From Microbacterium sp. LWO13-1.2 (GTDB taxonomy: Bacteria; Actinomycetota; Actinomycetes; Actinomycetales; Microbacteriaceae): a DNA stretch of 64,000 bases. The stretch covers positions 3,162,001 to 3,226,000 of the forward strand of contig NZ_CP151634.1 in NCBI RefSeq assembly GCF_038397725.1, written 5' to 3'. The position numbers were made by a program, and so were the translations under genes. The notes under the pieces were generated by a model. It was not told the DNA's origin, ran no database searches, and worked only from the letters and a program-made list of their open reading frames with translations. Below, piece by piece: positions 10,061-25,321 of this stretch; position 1 is the first letter of the stretch, and every line of letters starts with the position of its first letter.

Positions 10061-10571
10061 TCAGAGAAACGCGCGGATGATCTCGGCGGCCAGAGCAGAG
10101 ACCTCTACAGGGCTACTGCTGTCGACCCGACGCACCGGAAACCCGGTGAGCGGCTGAGCGACCGCCGCGGCGGCCTCCCATTCGGCGATGCGTGCATGAT
10201 CATCGTGCACAGCGTGACGCGGCCGCGTCAGGTAGCGTTCACGCATCGTCGCGCGTGGAGCCTCGCACCACAGTTCGATGCCCGCGGGAGAACCGACGGA
10301 CACCCAGCCGCGGCGGAACCATTCCTCATCGCGTCCCGTCAGCCACACCGACTCGACCATCACGGTGCCCTCGAGCATCCCCGTCAAGCGCCACAGCGCA
10401 TCCGCTGCCAGCGCGCCGAGCTTCGTCGTCGGCAGGCGCGCCGTCACCGCGTCGCCCAGTGCCTCTTTGATGACGTCCTTGGACACCAGGGGGATGCCGA
10501 GTTCAGCGGCCAGCGGACCCGCGAGCGTGGTCTTTCCTGCGCCGGCCATCCCGTTGACGACGATGAGCCGG

Positions 10572-10579
<8 letters not shown>
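10061..10579 (-). CDS. Small P-loop kinase (AAA family ATPase)
   Basis: Cytoplasmic protein of 172 residues opening with a strand and Walker A motif (VVNGMAGAGKTTLA, Gly10-Thr18). The SKDVIKEALGD segment and a lid containing RERYLTRPRHAVHDDH resemble shikimate/gluconate-kinase-like or chloramphenicol-phosphotransferase-like P-loop kinases. The substrate is unknown. The start overlaps the end of the preceding 160-residue gene by eight bases, so it is the last gene of the ligA-led transcript. Confidence 0.72.
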
Positions 10580-13393
<2,814 letters not shown>

Positions 13394-13433
13394 CTACGAG
13401 GGGGGTGCGACACGCGCGCGTATAGAAACCGCG

Positions 13434-14531
13434 CTATGCGTCGACCGGAACCGCCGACACCGTTCGGTCGATCGTGAACTGTCCGAGCACACGAGTGCCG
13501 ACGTAGAGCACTGCGGTCTGCCCCGGCGCCACGCCATCGAGCGCGACCTGCGGTACGACCCGCACCCCTGCATCCGACACGAACGCCACCGCGGTCACCG
13601 GGTCGGCGTGCGCACGGATCTGCACCTCGCAGTCGAACTCCGGCGCCTCGGGCGCAGCTCCCGCCCAGGAGAACCTCTCCCCCGCGATCTCCGCGATGGC
13701 GAGTGCCTCCTTCGGGCCTACGACGACCGTGTTCGACACCGGCCGCACCTCGAGGACGAATCGTGGTTTGCCGTCGGCGGCGGGCACGCCGAGCTTGAGG
13801 CCGCGCCGCTGCCCGACCGTGAACGCGTGCGCGCCTTCGTGCGTGCCCACGACGTCACCGGCGCGGTCCAGGATCGCTCCGGTCTCGGCGCCGACCTTCT
13901 CGGCGAGCCACCCGCGGGTATCGCCGTCGGGGATGAAGCAGATGTCGTGGCTGTCCGGCTTCTGCGCCACGCTGAGGCCGCGCTCCGCAGCCTCAGCCCG
14001 CACGAGGGCCTTCGACGGCGTCGAGCCGAGTGGGAAGTACGTGTGCGCCAACTGCTCGGCGGTCAGAACGCCGAGCACGTAGGACTGGTCCTTGGCGGCA
14101 TCCGAAGCCCGGTGCAGCTCGAGCCCCGCAGGCGTCGGCACCAGCGTCGCATAGTGCCCGGTGCACACCGCGTCGAAACCGAGCTCGATCGCCCGCTCCA
14201 GCAGGGCGGCGAACTTGATCTTCTCGTTGCACCGCATGCACGGGTTCGGAGTGCGGCCGGCGCGGTACTCGGAGATGAAGTCTTCGATCACGTCGTCGCG
14301 GAAACGCTCCGAGAAGTCCCAGACGTAGAAGGGGATGCCGAGCATGTCGGCCGCGCGTCGAGCATCGAGTGCGTCCTCGATGGTGCAGCAGCCGCGACTG
14401 CCGGTGCGCAGCGTGCCTCCGGCACGAGACAACGCAAGATGCACGCCCACGACGTCGTGCCCCGCCTCCACGGCCCGGGCAGCCGCGACGGCGGAGTCCA
14501 CTCCGCCACTCATTGCTGCCAGGATCCGCAT
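13434..14531 (-). CDS. mnmA: tRNA-specific 2-thiouridylase MnmA
   Basis: A 365-residue enzyme that thiolates U34 of tRNA Lys, Glu and Gln. The N-terminal PP-loop ATP pyrophosphatase motif is [10 protein letters not shown] (residues 8-17). The catalytic cysteines are visible as Cys98 (in NPCMRCN) and Cys198 (in [10 protein letters not shown]), followed by the central and C-terminal beta-barrel domains. It lies just downstream of a cysteine desulfurase on the same strand, which probably supplies the persulfide sulfur. The ATG is six bases after TAGACT (14538-14543, minus strand), so the gene also has its own predicted leaderless promoter. Confidence 0.96.
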   Translation of the reverse strand: MRILAAMSGGVDSAVAAARAVEAGHDVVGVHLALSRAGGTLRTGSRGCCTIEDALDARRAADMLGIPFYVWDFSERFRDDVIEDFISEYRAGRTPNPCMRCNEKIKFAALLERAIELGFDAVCTGHYATLVPTPAGLELHRASDAAKDQSYVLGVLTAEQLAHTYFPLGSTPSKALVRAEAAERGLSVAQKPDSHDICFIPDGDTRGWLAEKVGAETGAILDRAGDVVGTHEGAHAFTVGQRRGLKLGVPAADGKPRFVLEVRPVSNTVVVGPKEALAIAEIAGERFSWAGAAPEAPEFDCEVQIRAHADPVTAVAFVSDAGVRVVPQVALDGVAPGQTAVLYVGTRVLGQFTIDRTVSAVPVDA

Positions 14532-14540
14532 GAGTCCAGT

Positions 14541-15731
14541 CTACGAGCGGTTGCCTGTGCTGGTCCCGGATGCGCGCGCATACGCGTCTGCGATGACGGC
14601 GAGCACCGCATCGACCTCGGCATCGCCGGATGTCCTGCCGAGACTGAACCGGATCACACTGCGCGCGTCGCGCTCGCTGCGCCCCATCGCCAGTACGACG
14701 TGCGACGGCTCCGCGACACCCGCCTGACAGGCCGACCCCGTGGAAGAGGAAACGCCTGCCATGTCGAGCATGAAGAGCAGACTCTCCCCGACCGCACCGG
14801 GGAAGAGCATGTGGGCGTTGCCCGGCAGACGATTCACCGGATCGCCGAGCAACGCGGAGGCCGGAACGGCCGCGGTGATCCCGGCCACCAGCCGGTCGCG
14901 CAGAGTTCGCAGTCGAGTGCCCTCCGCGAGGCGTTCAGCCTCTGCGAGCTCCAGCGCCACCGCGAACGCCGCCGCTCCGGCCACGTCCTGCGTCCCCGCA
15001 CGCAAACCGCGCTGCTGCGCTCCGCCGTGCTGCAGCGGTGCCATCCGCGCGGTGCGGTCGACGACCAGCACGCCGGTGCCCACGGGCGCGCCGATCTTGT
15101 GCCCTGCGAGGCTCAGCGCGACGAGACCCGAAGCCGGTTCCGCGCTCCCCCGCAGCCGGCGATACGACAGCGGCACGTGACCGAGAGCGGCGACCGCGTC
15201 CAGATGGAGCGGCACCGCCGCGCCCGCGGCAGCTGCCGCAAGCGTGGCCGCGTCATTGATCGTGCCGACCTCGTTGTTCGCCACGAGTGCCGTCGCCAGC
15301 GCGGCCGAGGGCGATCCTGCGGGTCGCAGCGCCGCGGCGAACGCCGCAGGAGTCACGTGCGCATCGGAGGTCACCGGCACCGGCCGCACCTCCGCGCCCT
15401 CCGCTGCCAGCGCCGCGACCGTGTCGAACGTCGCGTGGTGCTCGGCATCCGGAAGCACGATCGCGCTGGTGCGGGGGTCCCGCGCTCGCCACAAGCCCTG
15501 CAACGCGAGGTTGATCGACTCGGTGCCGCCGGAGGTGAAGACGACCTCGATGGGATCAGCGTCCAGGACTGCCGCTATGCGCTCTCGCGACGTCTCGAGA
15601 AGGCGGCGCGCGGCCTGACCCGAGCCGTGAGTGGACGAGGCGTTCCCCGTCACGCCGGTCGCTTCGAGCCAGGCATCCCGCGCCTCCGGCCGGAGGGGCG
15701 AGGTCGCCGCGTGATCGAGGTAGAACCGCAT
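14541..15731 (-). CDS. Cysteine desulfurase (NifS/IscS family)
   Basis: PLP-dependent enzyme of 396 residues that takes sulfur from cysteine and leaves alanine. It starts with the family motif YLDHAATSPLRPEA. The PLP lysine is Lys212 in LAGHKIGAP, and the persulfide-forming cysteine is Cys335 in STGSACQAG. It sits nine bases upstream of mnmA on the same strand, so a role in tRNA thiolation is likely; Fe-S cluster supply is also possible. A GAGGAT hexamer at 15738-15743 (minus strand) ends six bases before the ATG. Confidence 0.93.
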   Translation of the reverse strand: MRFYLDHAATSPLRPEARDAWLEATGVTGNASSTHGSGQAARRLLETSRERIAAVLDADPIEVVFTSGGTESINLALQGLWRARDPRTSAIVLPDAEHHATFDTVAALAAEGAEVRPVPVTSDAHVTPAAFAAALRPAGSPSAALATALVANNEVGTINDAATLAAAAAGAAVPLHLDAVAALGHVPLSYRRLRGSAEPASGLVALSLAGHKIGAPVGTGVLVVDRTARMAPLQHGGAQQRGLRAGTQDVAGAAAFAVALELAEAERLAEGTRLRTLRDRLVAGITAAVPASALLGDPVNRLPGNAHMLFPGAVGESLLFMLDMAGVSSSTGSACQAGVAEPSHVVLAMGRSERDARSVIRFSLGRTSGDAEVDAVLAVIADAYARASGTSTGNRS

Positions 15732-15805
15732 TCCCCCATCCTCCCACCCGCCTGCCGTCGCGGCGTTGCGCGGTTCCCGAGCCGCGTGCGCCTAGGCTGT
15801 CCTCC

Positions 15806-17878
15806 ATGTGTCCGCAGCCCGCTGCCGCTCCTCTGGGGGGAGCCGCACTCGAAAACCTCGGCGTTCGCCTGCACGACGGGGTGGGAACTCTCCGTCTCTG
15901 GTCGCAGAACGCCTCTGCCGTCGAGCTCGTCATCTTCGATGCCACCGATCTCGACTGGGTCACCGACGAGGTGCCTCTCGAGCGCCGCCCCGGCGGCGTC
16001 TGGGAGATCACCACCGAACTGCTGCAACCGGGCACGCGCTACGCCGTCCGCGTGGACGGACCGCACGGTCCGGGGAACACCTTCAACGTGGAATCCCTTC
16101 TCCTCGATCCGTACGCTCGGGGCCTCGCGCAGGGCGACGGCTACGAGGAGTGGCGTTCCGTCGTCATCGTCGACGGTTTCGACTGGGGAGATTCGCAGAA
16201 GCCCCGTATCCCTCTCGATCGCACCGTCATCTACGAGGGACACCTCAAGGGCCTGACCAAGCGCCACCCCGACGTGCCGCCTGCGCTGCACGGCACGTAC
16301 GCCGGCCTCGCGCATCCCGCGATGATCGAGCATTTCCACTCGCTGGGCATCACCTCGATCGAGTTGCTGCCGGTACAGGCCTTCGTTCCCGAGCCTCGGC
16401 TGTTGCAGTTGGGGCTCACGAACTACTGGGGTTACAACACCCTCAATTTCTTCACGCCGCACACCGCGTACGCCACCGAGCAGGCGCGCAAGGGCGGACC
16501 GGAAGCCGTCCTCGCCGAGTTCAAGGGCATGGTGCGACTGCTGCACGAGGCCGGACTCGAAGTCATCCTGGACGTGGTCTACAACCACACGTCAGAGGAG
16601 GGACTCGGTGGACCTCGATCCGGCCTGCGCGGCATCGACAACGCCTCGTATTATCGCCAGCAGCCGGATGGCGCCTACATCGACACCACCGGATGCGGAA
16701 ACACGCTCAACACGGCGACGCCAGCCGGTGCGCGGCTGGTGCTGGACTCGCTGCGCTACTGGGCGCAGGAGATGCAGATCGACGGCTTCCGCTTCGACCT
16801 CGCCGCGGCAATCGCCCGCGATGGGTCCCACGCCTACACACCCGAGCATCCATTGCTCACCGCGATCGCAGACGACCCCGTGCTGCGAGAGACCAAGCTC
16901 ATCGCCGAGCCATGGGATGTCGGCCTCGGCGGCTGGCAGACCGGCAACTTCCCCGCCGGCTGGCACGAATGGAACGACCGCTATCGCGACCGGGTGCGCA
17001 ACTTCTGGCTGAGTGACATCGACTACGCCCGCCGCGCGTCCGCCCCCGTCGGAATCGGTGGCTTCGCCACGCGTCTCGCCGGTTCGTCGAACACGTTCAG
17101 CGAGGACCGCGGACCTCTGGCGAGCGTCAACTTCGTCACCGCGCACGACGGCTTCACCCTGCACGACCTGGTCTCCTACGACGTCAAGCACAACGAGGGC
17201 AACGGCGAGCAGAACCGCGACGGCGCCGACATGAACCGCGCGTTCAACCATGGTGTCGAAGGGCCGACCGACGACCCGGTGATCCTGGCCGCGCGCCGCA
17301 AGGCCATGCGCAATCTCCTCGGCACGCTGCTCCTCTCCGCCGGCATCCCGATGCTCACGGCCGGTGACGAGATCGGGCGCACGCAGCGGGGCAACAACAA
17401 TGCGTATGCGCAGGACTCCCCCCTCAGCTGGTTCCCCTGGGAGTTCGAGCCGTGGCAGGAGGACCTCCGCGCGCACGTCACCCGACTCATCCAGCTGCGC
17501 ATGGAGAATCCCGCGCTGCGGCCGAGTCGCTACGCGCGTCTCGGCGAGCACATCCCCAACGCGAGCGTCATGGACTGGTACGACCAGAACGGCGAGACGA
17601 TGGAGGTTTCGCAGTGGGGCGACCCCGGTAACCGCACCCTGCAGTATGTCGCCGCGTCCACGCCGGACAAGGAGGCGGAGAACCGCATCCTGTTGATCGT
17701 GCACGGCACGGAATCGCCCATCGACGTCCGTCTCCCCGAGGAGATCGAGGGAGCGACCCGGTTCGTCTCGCTCTGGTCGAGCGCTGAGGATCGTCCGACC
17801 GAGAGCACGGATGTCTTCGCGCCCGGTGATGTGCTGCCGGTTCTTGGCACCTCGATGAGGCTTTTCCGCGTCGAGTGA
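15806..17878 (+). CDS. glgX: Glycogen debranching enzyme GlgX (isoamylase type)
   Basis: GH13 enzyme of 690 residues that hydrolyses alpha-1,6 branches of partly degraded glycogen. The N-terminal CBM48-like beta-sandwich (about 15-110) is followed by the (beta/alpha)8 barrel. The catalytic motifs are DVVYNHTSEEG, the nucleophile Asp331 in DGFRFDLA, the acid/base Glu368 in IAEPWDVG and the stabiliser in VTAHDGFTLHD. The ATG at 15806 lies seven bases after TAGGCT (15793-15798), suggesting a leaderless message divergent from the cysteine desulfurase. It is followed on the same strand by glgE and glgB. Confidence 0.95.
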   Translation: MCPQPAAAPLGGAALENLGVRLHDGVGTLRLWSQNASAVELVIFDATDLDWVTDEVPLERRPGGVWEITTELLQPGTRYAVRVDGPHGPGNTFNVESLLLDPYARGLAQGDGYEEWRSVVIVDGFDWGDSQKPRIPLDRTVIYEGHLKGLTKRHPDVPPALHGTYAGLAHPAMIEHFHSLGITSIELLPVQAFVPEPRLLQLGLTNYWGYNTLNFFTPHTAYATEQARKGGPEAVLAEFKGMVRLLHEAGLEVILDVVYNHTSEEGLGGPRSGLRGIDNASYYRQQPDGAYIDTTGCGNTLNTATPAGARLVLDSLRYWAQEMQIDGFRFDLAAAIARDGSHAYTPEHPLLTAIADDPVLRETKLIAEPWDVGLGGWQTGNFPAGWHEWNDRYRDRVRNFWLSDIDYARRASAPVGIGGFATRLAGSSNTFSEDRGPLASVNFVTAHDGFTLHDLVSYDVKHNEGNGEQNRDGADMNRAFNHGVEGPTDDPVILAARRKAMRNLLGTLLLSAGIPMLTAGDEIGRTQRGNNNAYAQDSPLSWFPWEFEPWQEDLRAHVTRLIQLRMENPALRPSRYARLGEHIPNASVMDWYDQNGETMEVSQWGDPGNRTLQYVAASTPDKEAENRILLIVHGTESPIDVRLPEEIEGATRFVSLWSSAEDRPTESTDVFAPGDVLPVLGTSMRLFRVE

Positions 17879-17943
17879 GATGAGGCTGCGACCCGCCTCG
17901 CCGCTCGCTTCCAGCGAGGGAGTCGGGGCGGTACATTCAGCTA

Positions 17944-20012
<2,069 letters not shown>

Positions 20013-20016
<4 letters not shown>

Positions 20017-22217
20017 GCTACGCAGAAGACATCAGCGTCTCCGCCGAATGGGAGGCCGTCGCCGCGGGATCCCACCACGAACCGCACGCCGTCCTCGGGG
20101 CCCATCCGATCACGACAGCAGCCGATCAGACGGTCACGGTGATCCGCGTGCGTCGACCGCTCGCATCATCGGTCGCCGCCGTCTTCGCAGACGGCACGCG
20201 GCTCCAGCTCGAACACGCCGCCCACGGAATCTGGGAAGCGCGCCATGACGGCCCAACTGTCCCCTATCGGGTGGCTACCGCGTACACCGACGTCGAGGAG
20301 ACGATCGCGGGCGACCCGTATCGTCACCTCCCGACAATCGGCGAGCTGGACTTGCACCTGATCGCCGAGGGACGGCATGAGCGACTCTGGCAAGCTCTGG
20401 GTGCCCACCCGCGGACAATGGACGGCGAGCCCGGCGTCTCCTTCGCCGTGTGGGCGCCGAACGCGACAGCGGTCCGGGTCGTCGGCGATCACAACGGCTG
20501 GAACGGCGAAGCCCACGCGATGCGCTCCATGGGCGTGAGCGGGCTCTGGGAGCTCTTCATCCCCGATCTGTCGGTCGGCACCAAGTACAAGTACCAGATC
20601 CGCACGAGGGGCGGTGGATGGATCCTCAAGGCCGACCCGATGGCGGTGGCCGCCGAGGTGCCGCCGGGCACGGCATCCGTCGTCGCGCAGTCCGCATACG
20701 CGTGGGCCGATGGCGCCTGGATGACCCGGAGGGCTGCGACGCATGCGGTCGCGCAGCCGCTGTCGGTGTACGAGGTGCACCTCGGATCGTGGCGACACGG
20801 TCTCGGCTACCGCGACGTCGCTGATCCGCTCATCGCGCACGTGACAGAGGCCGGGTTCACCCACGTCGAGTTCATGCCGCTCGCTGAGCACCCCTTCGGC
20901 GGCTCCTGGGGCTACCAGGTCAGCGGCTACTACGCCGCGACCAGCCGATTCGGCAGCCCCGACGACCTCAAGTACCTGATCGACCGGCTGCACCAGGCCG
21001 GCATCGGCGTGATCATGGACTGGGTGCCAGGGCATTTCCCGAAGGATGCGTTCGCGCTGGCGCGCTTCGACGGGCAGGCTCTCTACGAGCATCCGGACCC
21101 CCGTCGCGGTGAGCACCAGGACTGGGGCACGCTGATCTTCGACTACGGACGCAACGAGGTGCGCAATTTCCTCGTCGCGAATGCGTTGTTCTGGTTCAGC
21201 GAGTTCCACGTGGATGGGCTTCGCGTGGATGCCGTCGCTTCGATGCTGTACCTGGACTACTCGCGCAACGACGGCGAGTGGGAGCCGAACATCCACGGCG
21301 GGCGGGAGAATCTCGAGGCGATCCGCTTCCTGCAGGAGGTCAATGCCACCGCGTACCGCCTGTACCCCGGGGTCATGATGATCGCCGAGGAGTCGACCAG
21401 CTTCCCCGGAGTCACCGCCCCGACAAGTCACGCGGGACTCGGCTTCGGCTTCAAGTGGAACATGGGTTGGATGAACGACTCGCTGCAGTACATCGAGCGG
21501 GACCCGATGTACCGGGCACACCACGAGGGCGAGATGACGTTCTCGTTCGTCTACGCCTTCGGCGAGAACTATCTGCTCCCCATCAGCCATGACGAGGTCG
21601 TGCACGGCAAGGGCAGCCTGCTGGCGAAGATGCCTGGCGACCACTGGCACAAGCTCGCCAACGTCCGCGCCTACCTCGGCTACATGTGGGGCCACCCCGG
21701 TAAGAAGCTGCTGTTCATGGGGCAGGAGTTCGGCCAGATCGCGGAGTGGTCAGAGGGACGGGAGCTCGACTGGTGGCTGCTGGAGCAGCCATCGCACGCG
21801 CAACTGCAGAGCTTCGTCGGTGCGCTGAACAGCACATACCGCGCCCAGGCACCGCTCTGGGAACGCGACAATGACAGTTCGTCGTTCACCCGACTGGGTG
21901 CGCCGACCTGGGATCCGACCGTGATCGCCTTCGAGCGGCGCGACGCGCACGGTGGTCGTCTGGTCGTCATCAGCAACTTCGCCGGTGTCGAGCACTCCGG
22001 TTACCGACTCGCGCTGCCGAGAGAGGGCGTCTGGCAGGAGATCCTGAACACGGATGCGGCGGACTACGGCGGCCGCGGTTCGGGCAACCTCGGCCTGGTC
22101 GTGGCGCATGCCGACGGTGACGGCGCACCGACGGCGACACTGACGCTACCGGCGCTTTCGACGCTGTGGCTGCGTCATCAGCCGGAGCCGCATGTTCCGA
22201 CCGTGAACCACGGCTGA
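20013..22217 (+). CDS. glgB: 1,4-alpha-glucan branching enzyme GlgB
   Basis: GH13_9 branching enzyme of 734 residues. It has two N-terminal beta modules, including VWAPNATAVRVVGDHNGWNG (CBM48), the catalytic barrel with the nucleophile Asp406 in GLRVDAV and the acid/base Glu459 in IAEESTSFPG, then LPISHDEVVHGKGS and a C-terminal beta domain. The ATG at 20013 is fixed by the overlap with the glgE stop. It makes the alpha-1,6 branches in the glucan that GlgE extends and GlgX later trims. Confidence 0.96.
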
Positions 22218-22220
22218 AGT

Positions 22221-22260
22221 TTCCGGTGGACACGGCCAAGGATCGCCGAGTCCACCGGAA
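22221..22260. terminator. Bidirectional terminator between glgB and the thioredoxin-TPR gene
   Basis: A perfect 11-bp inverted repeat, 22221-22231 and 22250-22260, with an 18-base loop. It fills the 48-base gap between the convergent stops of glgB and the thioredoxin-like gene and ends in TT/AA on each side. It probably ends transcription from both directions. Confidence 0.65.
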
Positions 22261-22265
22261 GCACG

Positions 22266-23198
22266 TCAGAACAGGAGCGAGGTCAGTCGGTTGCGCGCAG
22301 TGATGACGCGAGGATCAGATGCGCCGATCAACCCGAACAGCTCCACGAGTCGTTCACGCACCGGAGTGCGCTCGTCTGCGGGAAGCGTCTGGAACAGATC
22401 GAGAAGACGACCGAACGCGTCCTCCACGTGCCCACCGGCGAGATCGAGGTCGGCAACGGCGAACTGCGCCGACACATCGCGGGGGGCGGCGGCCGCAGCA
22501 GCGCGCGCTTCCTGAAGATCGAGGCCCTGCACACGGTCGAGCAGTCGCACCTGGCCGAGGCCGGCGATCGCCTCCTCGTCCCTGGGGTTCTCCGCGAGCG
22601 CCTTCTGGTACGCGACGATCGCCGCCGCGTAGTCGCCGGACTCGATGGCGGCGAATGCCTCGGCATGCAGTGGCGGCAGCGCCGGCTCTTCCGGCTCTTC
22701 CGTCTGAACTGCTGCACCGTCGCCGACCGGAAGGGTGCCGGTGACGCCGTTCTGCGCTGCCAGCTGCAGGAGCTGGGCGAAGACCTCGCGAACCTGCGCC
22801 TCCGGCACCGCGCCGGTGAACATCGGCACGGGCTGACCGGCGATCAGTGCGACAACCATCGGGATCGACTGCGCCCGGAAGCCCTGCGCCAACTGCGGGT
22901 TGGCGTCGACGTCGACCTTGGCGAGCAGCACACGGCCTTCGAGCTCCCTGGTCACCTTCTCGATGATCGGGCTCAGCTGCTTGCAGGGACCGCACCACTC
23001 GGCCCAGAGATCGACGACCACGGGGACGGTACGGGAGAGTTCGAGGATCTGTCCGAAGGACTCGTCCGTCGCATCGACGACGACATCGACGATGCCGGGC
23101 ACCGCTGCCGGTGCGGCAGCTGCCGGTTGTGTGGGCCGCCCTCGCAGCGACGAGAGGTCGACGGCGCCACGAAGCGCGGCGGGAGAGATTTCGCTCAC
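22266..23198 (-). CDS. Thioredoxin-TPR protein (co-chaperone YbbN-like)
   Basis: A 310-residue protein with an N-terminal thioredoxin fold (about 37-150) and an alpha-helical TPR-type C-terminal half (about 175-310). The active-site motif WAEWCGPCKQL is complete (Cys69, Cys72), so unlike E. coli YbbN it retains a CxxC redox pair. The FRAQSIPMVVALIAGQPV strand holds the cis-Pro. A poly-Ala/Pro stretch at residues 25-35 precedes the fold. Its start overlaps the stop of the upstream membrane gene by four bases (ATGA). A chaperone or oxidoreductase role is inferred from the family. Confidence 0.88.
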   Translation of the reverse strand: MSEISPAALRGAVDLSSLRGRPTQPAAAAPAAVPGIVDVVVDATDESFGQILELSRTVPVVVDLWAEWCGPCKQLSPIIEKVTRELEGRVLLAKVDVDANPQLAQGFRAQSIPMVVALIAGQPVPMFTGAVPEAQVREVFAQLLQLAAQNGVTGTLPVGDGAAVQTEEPEEPALPPLHAEAFAAIESGDYAAAIVAYQKALAENPRDEEAIAGLGQVRLLDRVQGLDLQEARAAAAAAPRDVSAQFAVADLDLAGGHVEDAFGRLLDLFQTLPADERTPVRERLVELFGLIGASDPRVITARNRLTSLLF

Positions 23199-25141
23199 TT
23201 GATCACCTGCACACTGAGAAGGTCCTGGCGGGCGGCGAGAAGACGGATCTGCTCCGTCGAGCTCTGGGCCGGCACCGCGAAGAACAGCTGGAATTCGTAT
23301 GTCGTCTCGACGCCCTTGGCGGACTCGTTCGCTCCGGTCAACGCCTTCGCCTGGGCGTTGTCGCCGAACCGGATGACCGCGTCGCCCGAGGTGGGCGTCA
23401 CCGTCTCCTTGTCGATGAGGGAGATCGCGACGATCGCGCCGCTGTCGAGAGTGGTCATCGATACCGGTGCCGAGTCGGACGGCACGATGTCGAACGCGGT
23501 CTGCGACGTATCGGCGGCGCCGTTATCGGCCAAGGTCTGCACCACAGCCTGACGGCTGTCGCGGATCGACGTCGCGAGTTTCAGCGAGAGTTCATCGAAA
23601 AGTCCGTAAGACGCGCTCTGCTCTCCCGTGTCGACGACGTCGGCGAACGCCGCGGCGAGCTCGCCCGGCGCCATGCTGAGGAAGGCGGAATCGGTCGGCA
23701 CGATCGAGGTGCCCAGCCACGGTGCGGCGAGGTCAGGAACCTTGGAGGAGGCCTGCATCTCGGCGATGTTCGTCACCTTGTAGTTCGACCACGGATCCTG
23801 CTGGGTCATGGTCAGGATCGCCGGCGGCACCGTCTCGTCCGCGGTGCTCTTCGAGAGCAGGAGGACAGTGCGTGGCCAGCGATCCGTGGCTTCCGGGAGC
23901 ACGACCTCGATGTCTTCGGTCGGAATCGCGGCCGGCACCGGCGTCTCTGGGATCGCCGTGCGCAGTGCATACTCGGTACCCCGTGCGGCCAGCGCAGCCC
24001 CGTCCAGGCGGGTCTTCGCGAGCTCGAGGTCGAGAGCGGTGTCCGCTTCGACCAGTGTGCTCGAGATCTGCTGCAGGATGCGCGCTGCCTGAGCCTCGGT
24101 CACCGCTGGCGGCTTCTGGTTCTCGGGCGCGATGACAGTGGGCGTCGGAGACGGCGTCGGGGCGCCGGCACCGAATTGCGGCCAGGAGTCCGCCGAGCAG
24201 CCGGCGGCAAGGAGCGCCGTGAGACCGAGCGCAGGAAGCGCCAGCATCCGACGACGGCGTGTCGAGCGGGTCGCGCTCATGGACTTCCGCGCCTCCGGTT
24301 CCTTGCCGTCTTGCACGGGCTCGTTCGCGTCGCCCTGCTTCGGTGCATCAGCCGGAGCCTCGATGGCCTCACGCTCCGCGGGCGGAAGGGCTGCGAGTTC
24401 GATCGGCTCCGTGGCGGGCATCGGTCCTGGGCCCTTGCGGCGCGGACCACGACCACGACGCTGGTGGCGGATGCCGAGCACGTACATCACGAGCCCCGCA
24501 AGGAGCGCAGCGGCACCGGCGGCCATCAGCGGGCCGGCCCACGGAGTAGAGGTGTCGAGCGGCCAGGACACGACGACGCTGTCCGGGGCATCCTGGGTGC
24601 CGTCATGGGCGATGAGAACGCTCATGCCGTCCGGGAGCTGCATGTTGTCCGCGATCAGAGCGTCCTTCTCCGTGAACGAGTCGAGCCAGAGGTCGGAGCC
24701 AGCGGGATTTCGCCCTGCGGACTCGTCCGCGGGGGTCTCGCCCTCAGCCGGTGCCTCCTCTGCGGGTGCCTCCTCTGCCGGAGTCTCCTCGCCGTCGGCG
24801 GGCTCTTCGGCGGCGGTGGTCGCGGCGACGGCCTTCACCGTCGGACGGCCCGCGTCGTTGAGGCTCACCTGGTTGTAGTCGGAATCGGCGAGCCATGCCT
24901 TGAGGTCCGCGGTGCGTCCGTAGGCGGCGAAGATGTCTCCCTCACCGCGGATCAACAGCGTCTGTGCGCCGGGACGGGCACGGAGCACGTCGCCGTCCAT
25001 GAGCACGAACGGAGCGGGCTCATCGATCTTCACCTGCATCTGCTGCGACGACGGACCCATGAATATGGTGCGCTGGGCGATTCCGGCACCGATCAGCACC
25101 GTGGCCAGCACGAAGGCCACGACGGCCCATACGAAACGCAC
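23195..25141 (-). CDS. Two-pass membrane protein fused to an internal lipoprotein-like domain
   Basis: A 648-residue protein that I cannot assign to a characterised family. With GTG 25141 as start (AGGAGA six bases upstream), membrane segment 1 is at about residues 3-25. Then come an extracellular domain, a Pro/Glu/Ala-rich linker (about 112-142) and membrane segment 2 (about 203-224) with a basic stop (RHQRRGRGPRRK). A cytoplasmic linker leads to residues 288-315, which look exactly like a lipoprotein signal peptide: Met-Ser, four arginines, a hydrophobic stretch, then LLAAGC. The remaining 330 residues are soluble. An internal ATG at 24280 could start a separate lipoprotein. The downstream thioredoxin-TPR gene is coupled by overlap. 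Confidence 0.7.
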   Translation of the reverse strand: MRFVWAVVAFVLATVLIGAGIAQRTIFMGPSSQQMQVKIDEPAPFVLMDGDVLRARPGAQTLLIRGEGDIFAAYGRTADLKAWLADSDYNQVSLNDAGRPTVKAVAATTAAEEPADGEETPAEEAPAEEAPAEGETPADESAGRNPAGSDLWLDSFTEKDALIADNMQLPDGMSVLIAHDGTQDAPDSVVVSWPLDTSTPWAGPLMAAGAAALLAGLVMYVLGIRHQRRGRGPRRKGPGPMPATEPIELAALPPAEREAIEAPADAPKQGDANEPVQDGKEPEARKSMSATRSTRRRRMLALPALGLTALLAAGCSADSWPQFGAGAPTPSPTPTVIAPENQKPPAVTEAQAARILQQISSTLVEADTALDLELAKTRLDGAALAARGTEYALRTAIPETPVPAAIPTEDIEVVLPEATDRWPRTVLLLSKSTADETVPPAILTMTQQDPWSNYKVTNIAEMQASSKVPDLAAPWLGTSIVPTDSAFLSMAPGELAAAFADVVDTGEQSASYGLFDELSLKLATSIRDSRQAVVQTLADNGAADTSQTAFDIVPSDSAPVSMTTLDSGAIVAISLIDKETVTPTSGDAVIRFGDNAQAKALTGANESAKGVETTYEFQLFFAVPAQSSTEQIRLLAARQDLLSVQVIK

Positions 25142-25321
25142 GAAAAGTCTCCTCACGCGAGTCGGACGTCCGTCCGAGTCGCAACACTCGACATTTCAGA
25201 CTAGCGAAAGCACCTGAGTGTTGCCCACGAGGGCGGCACCTCCCTTCTGCGCGGCACGTCGCGCGAGCGCTGACCCCGGCGGTGGATAGCCTGAATGCAT
25301 CCGAGATTCCGAGGAGCACAG

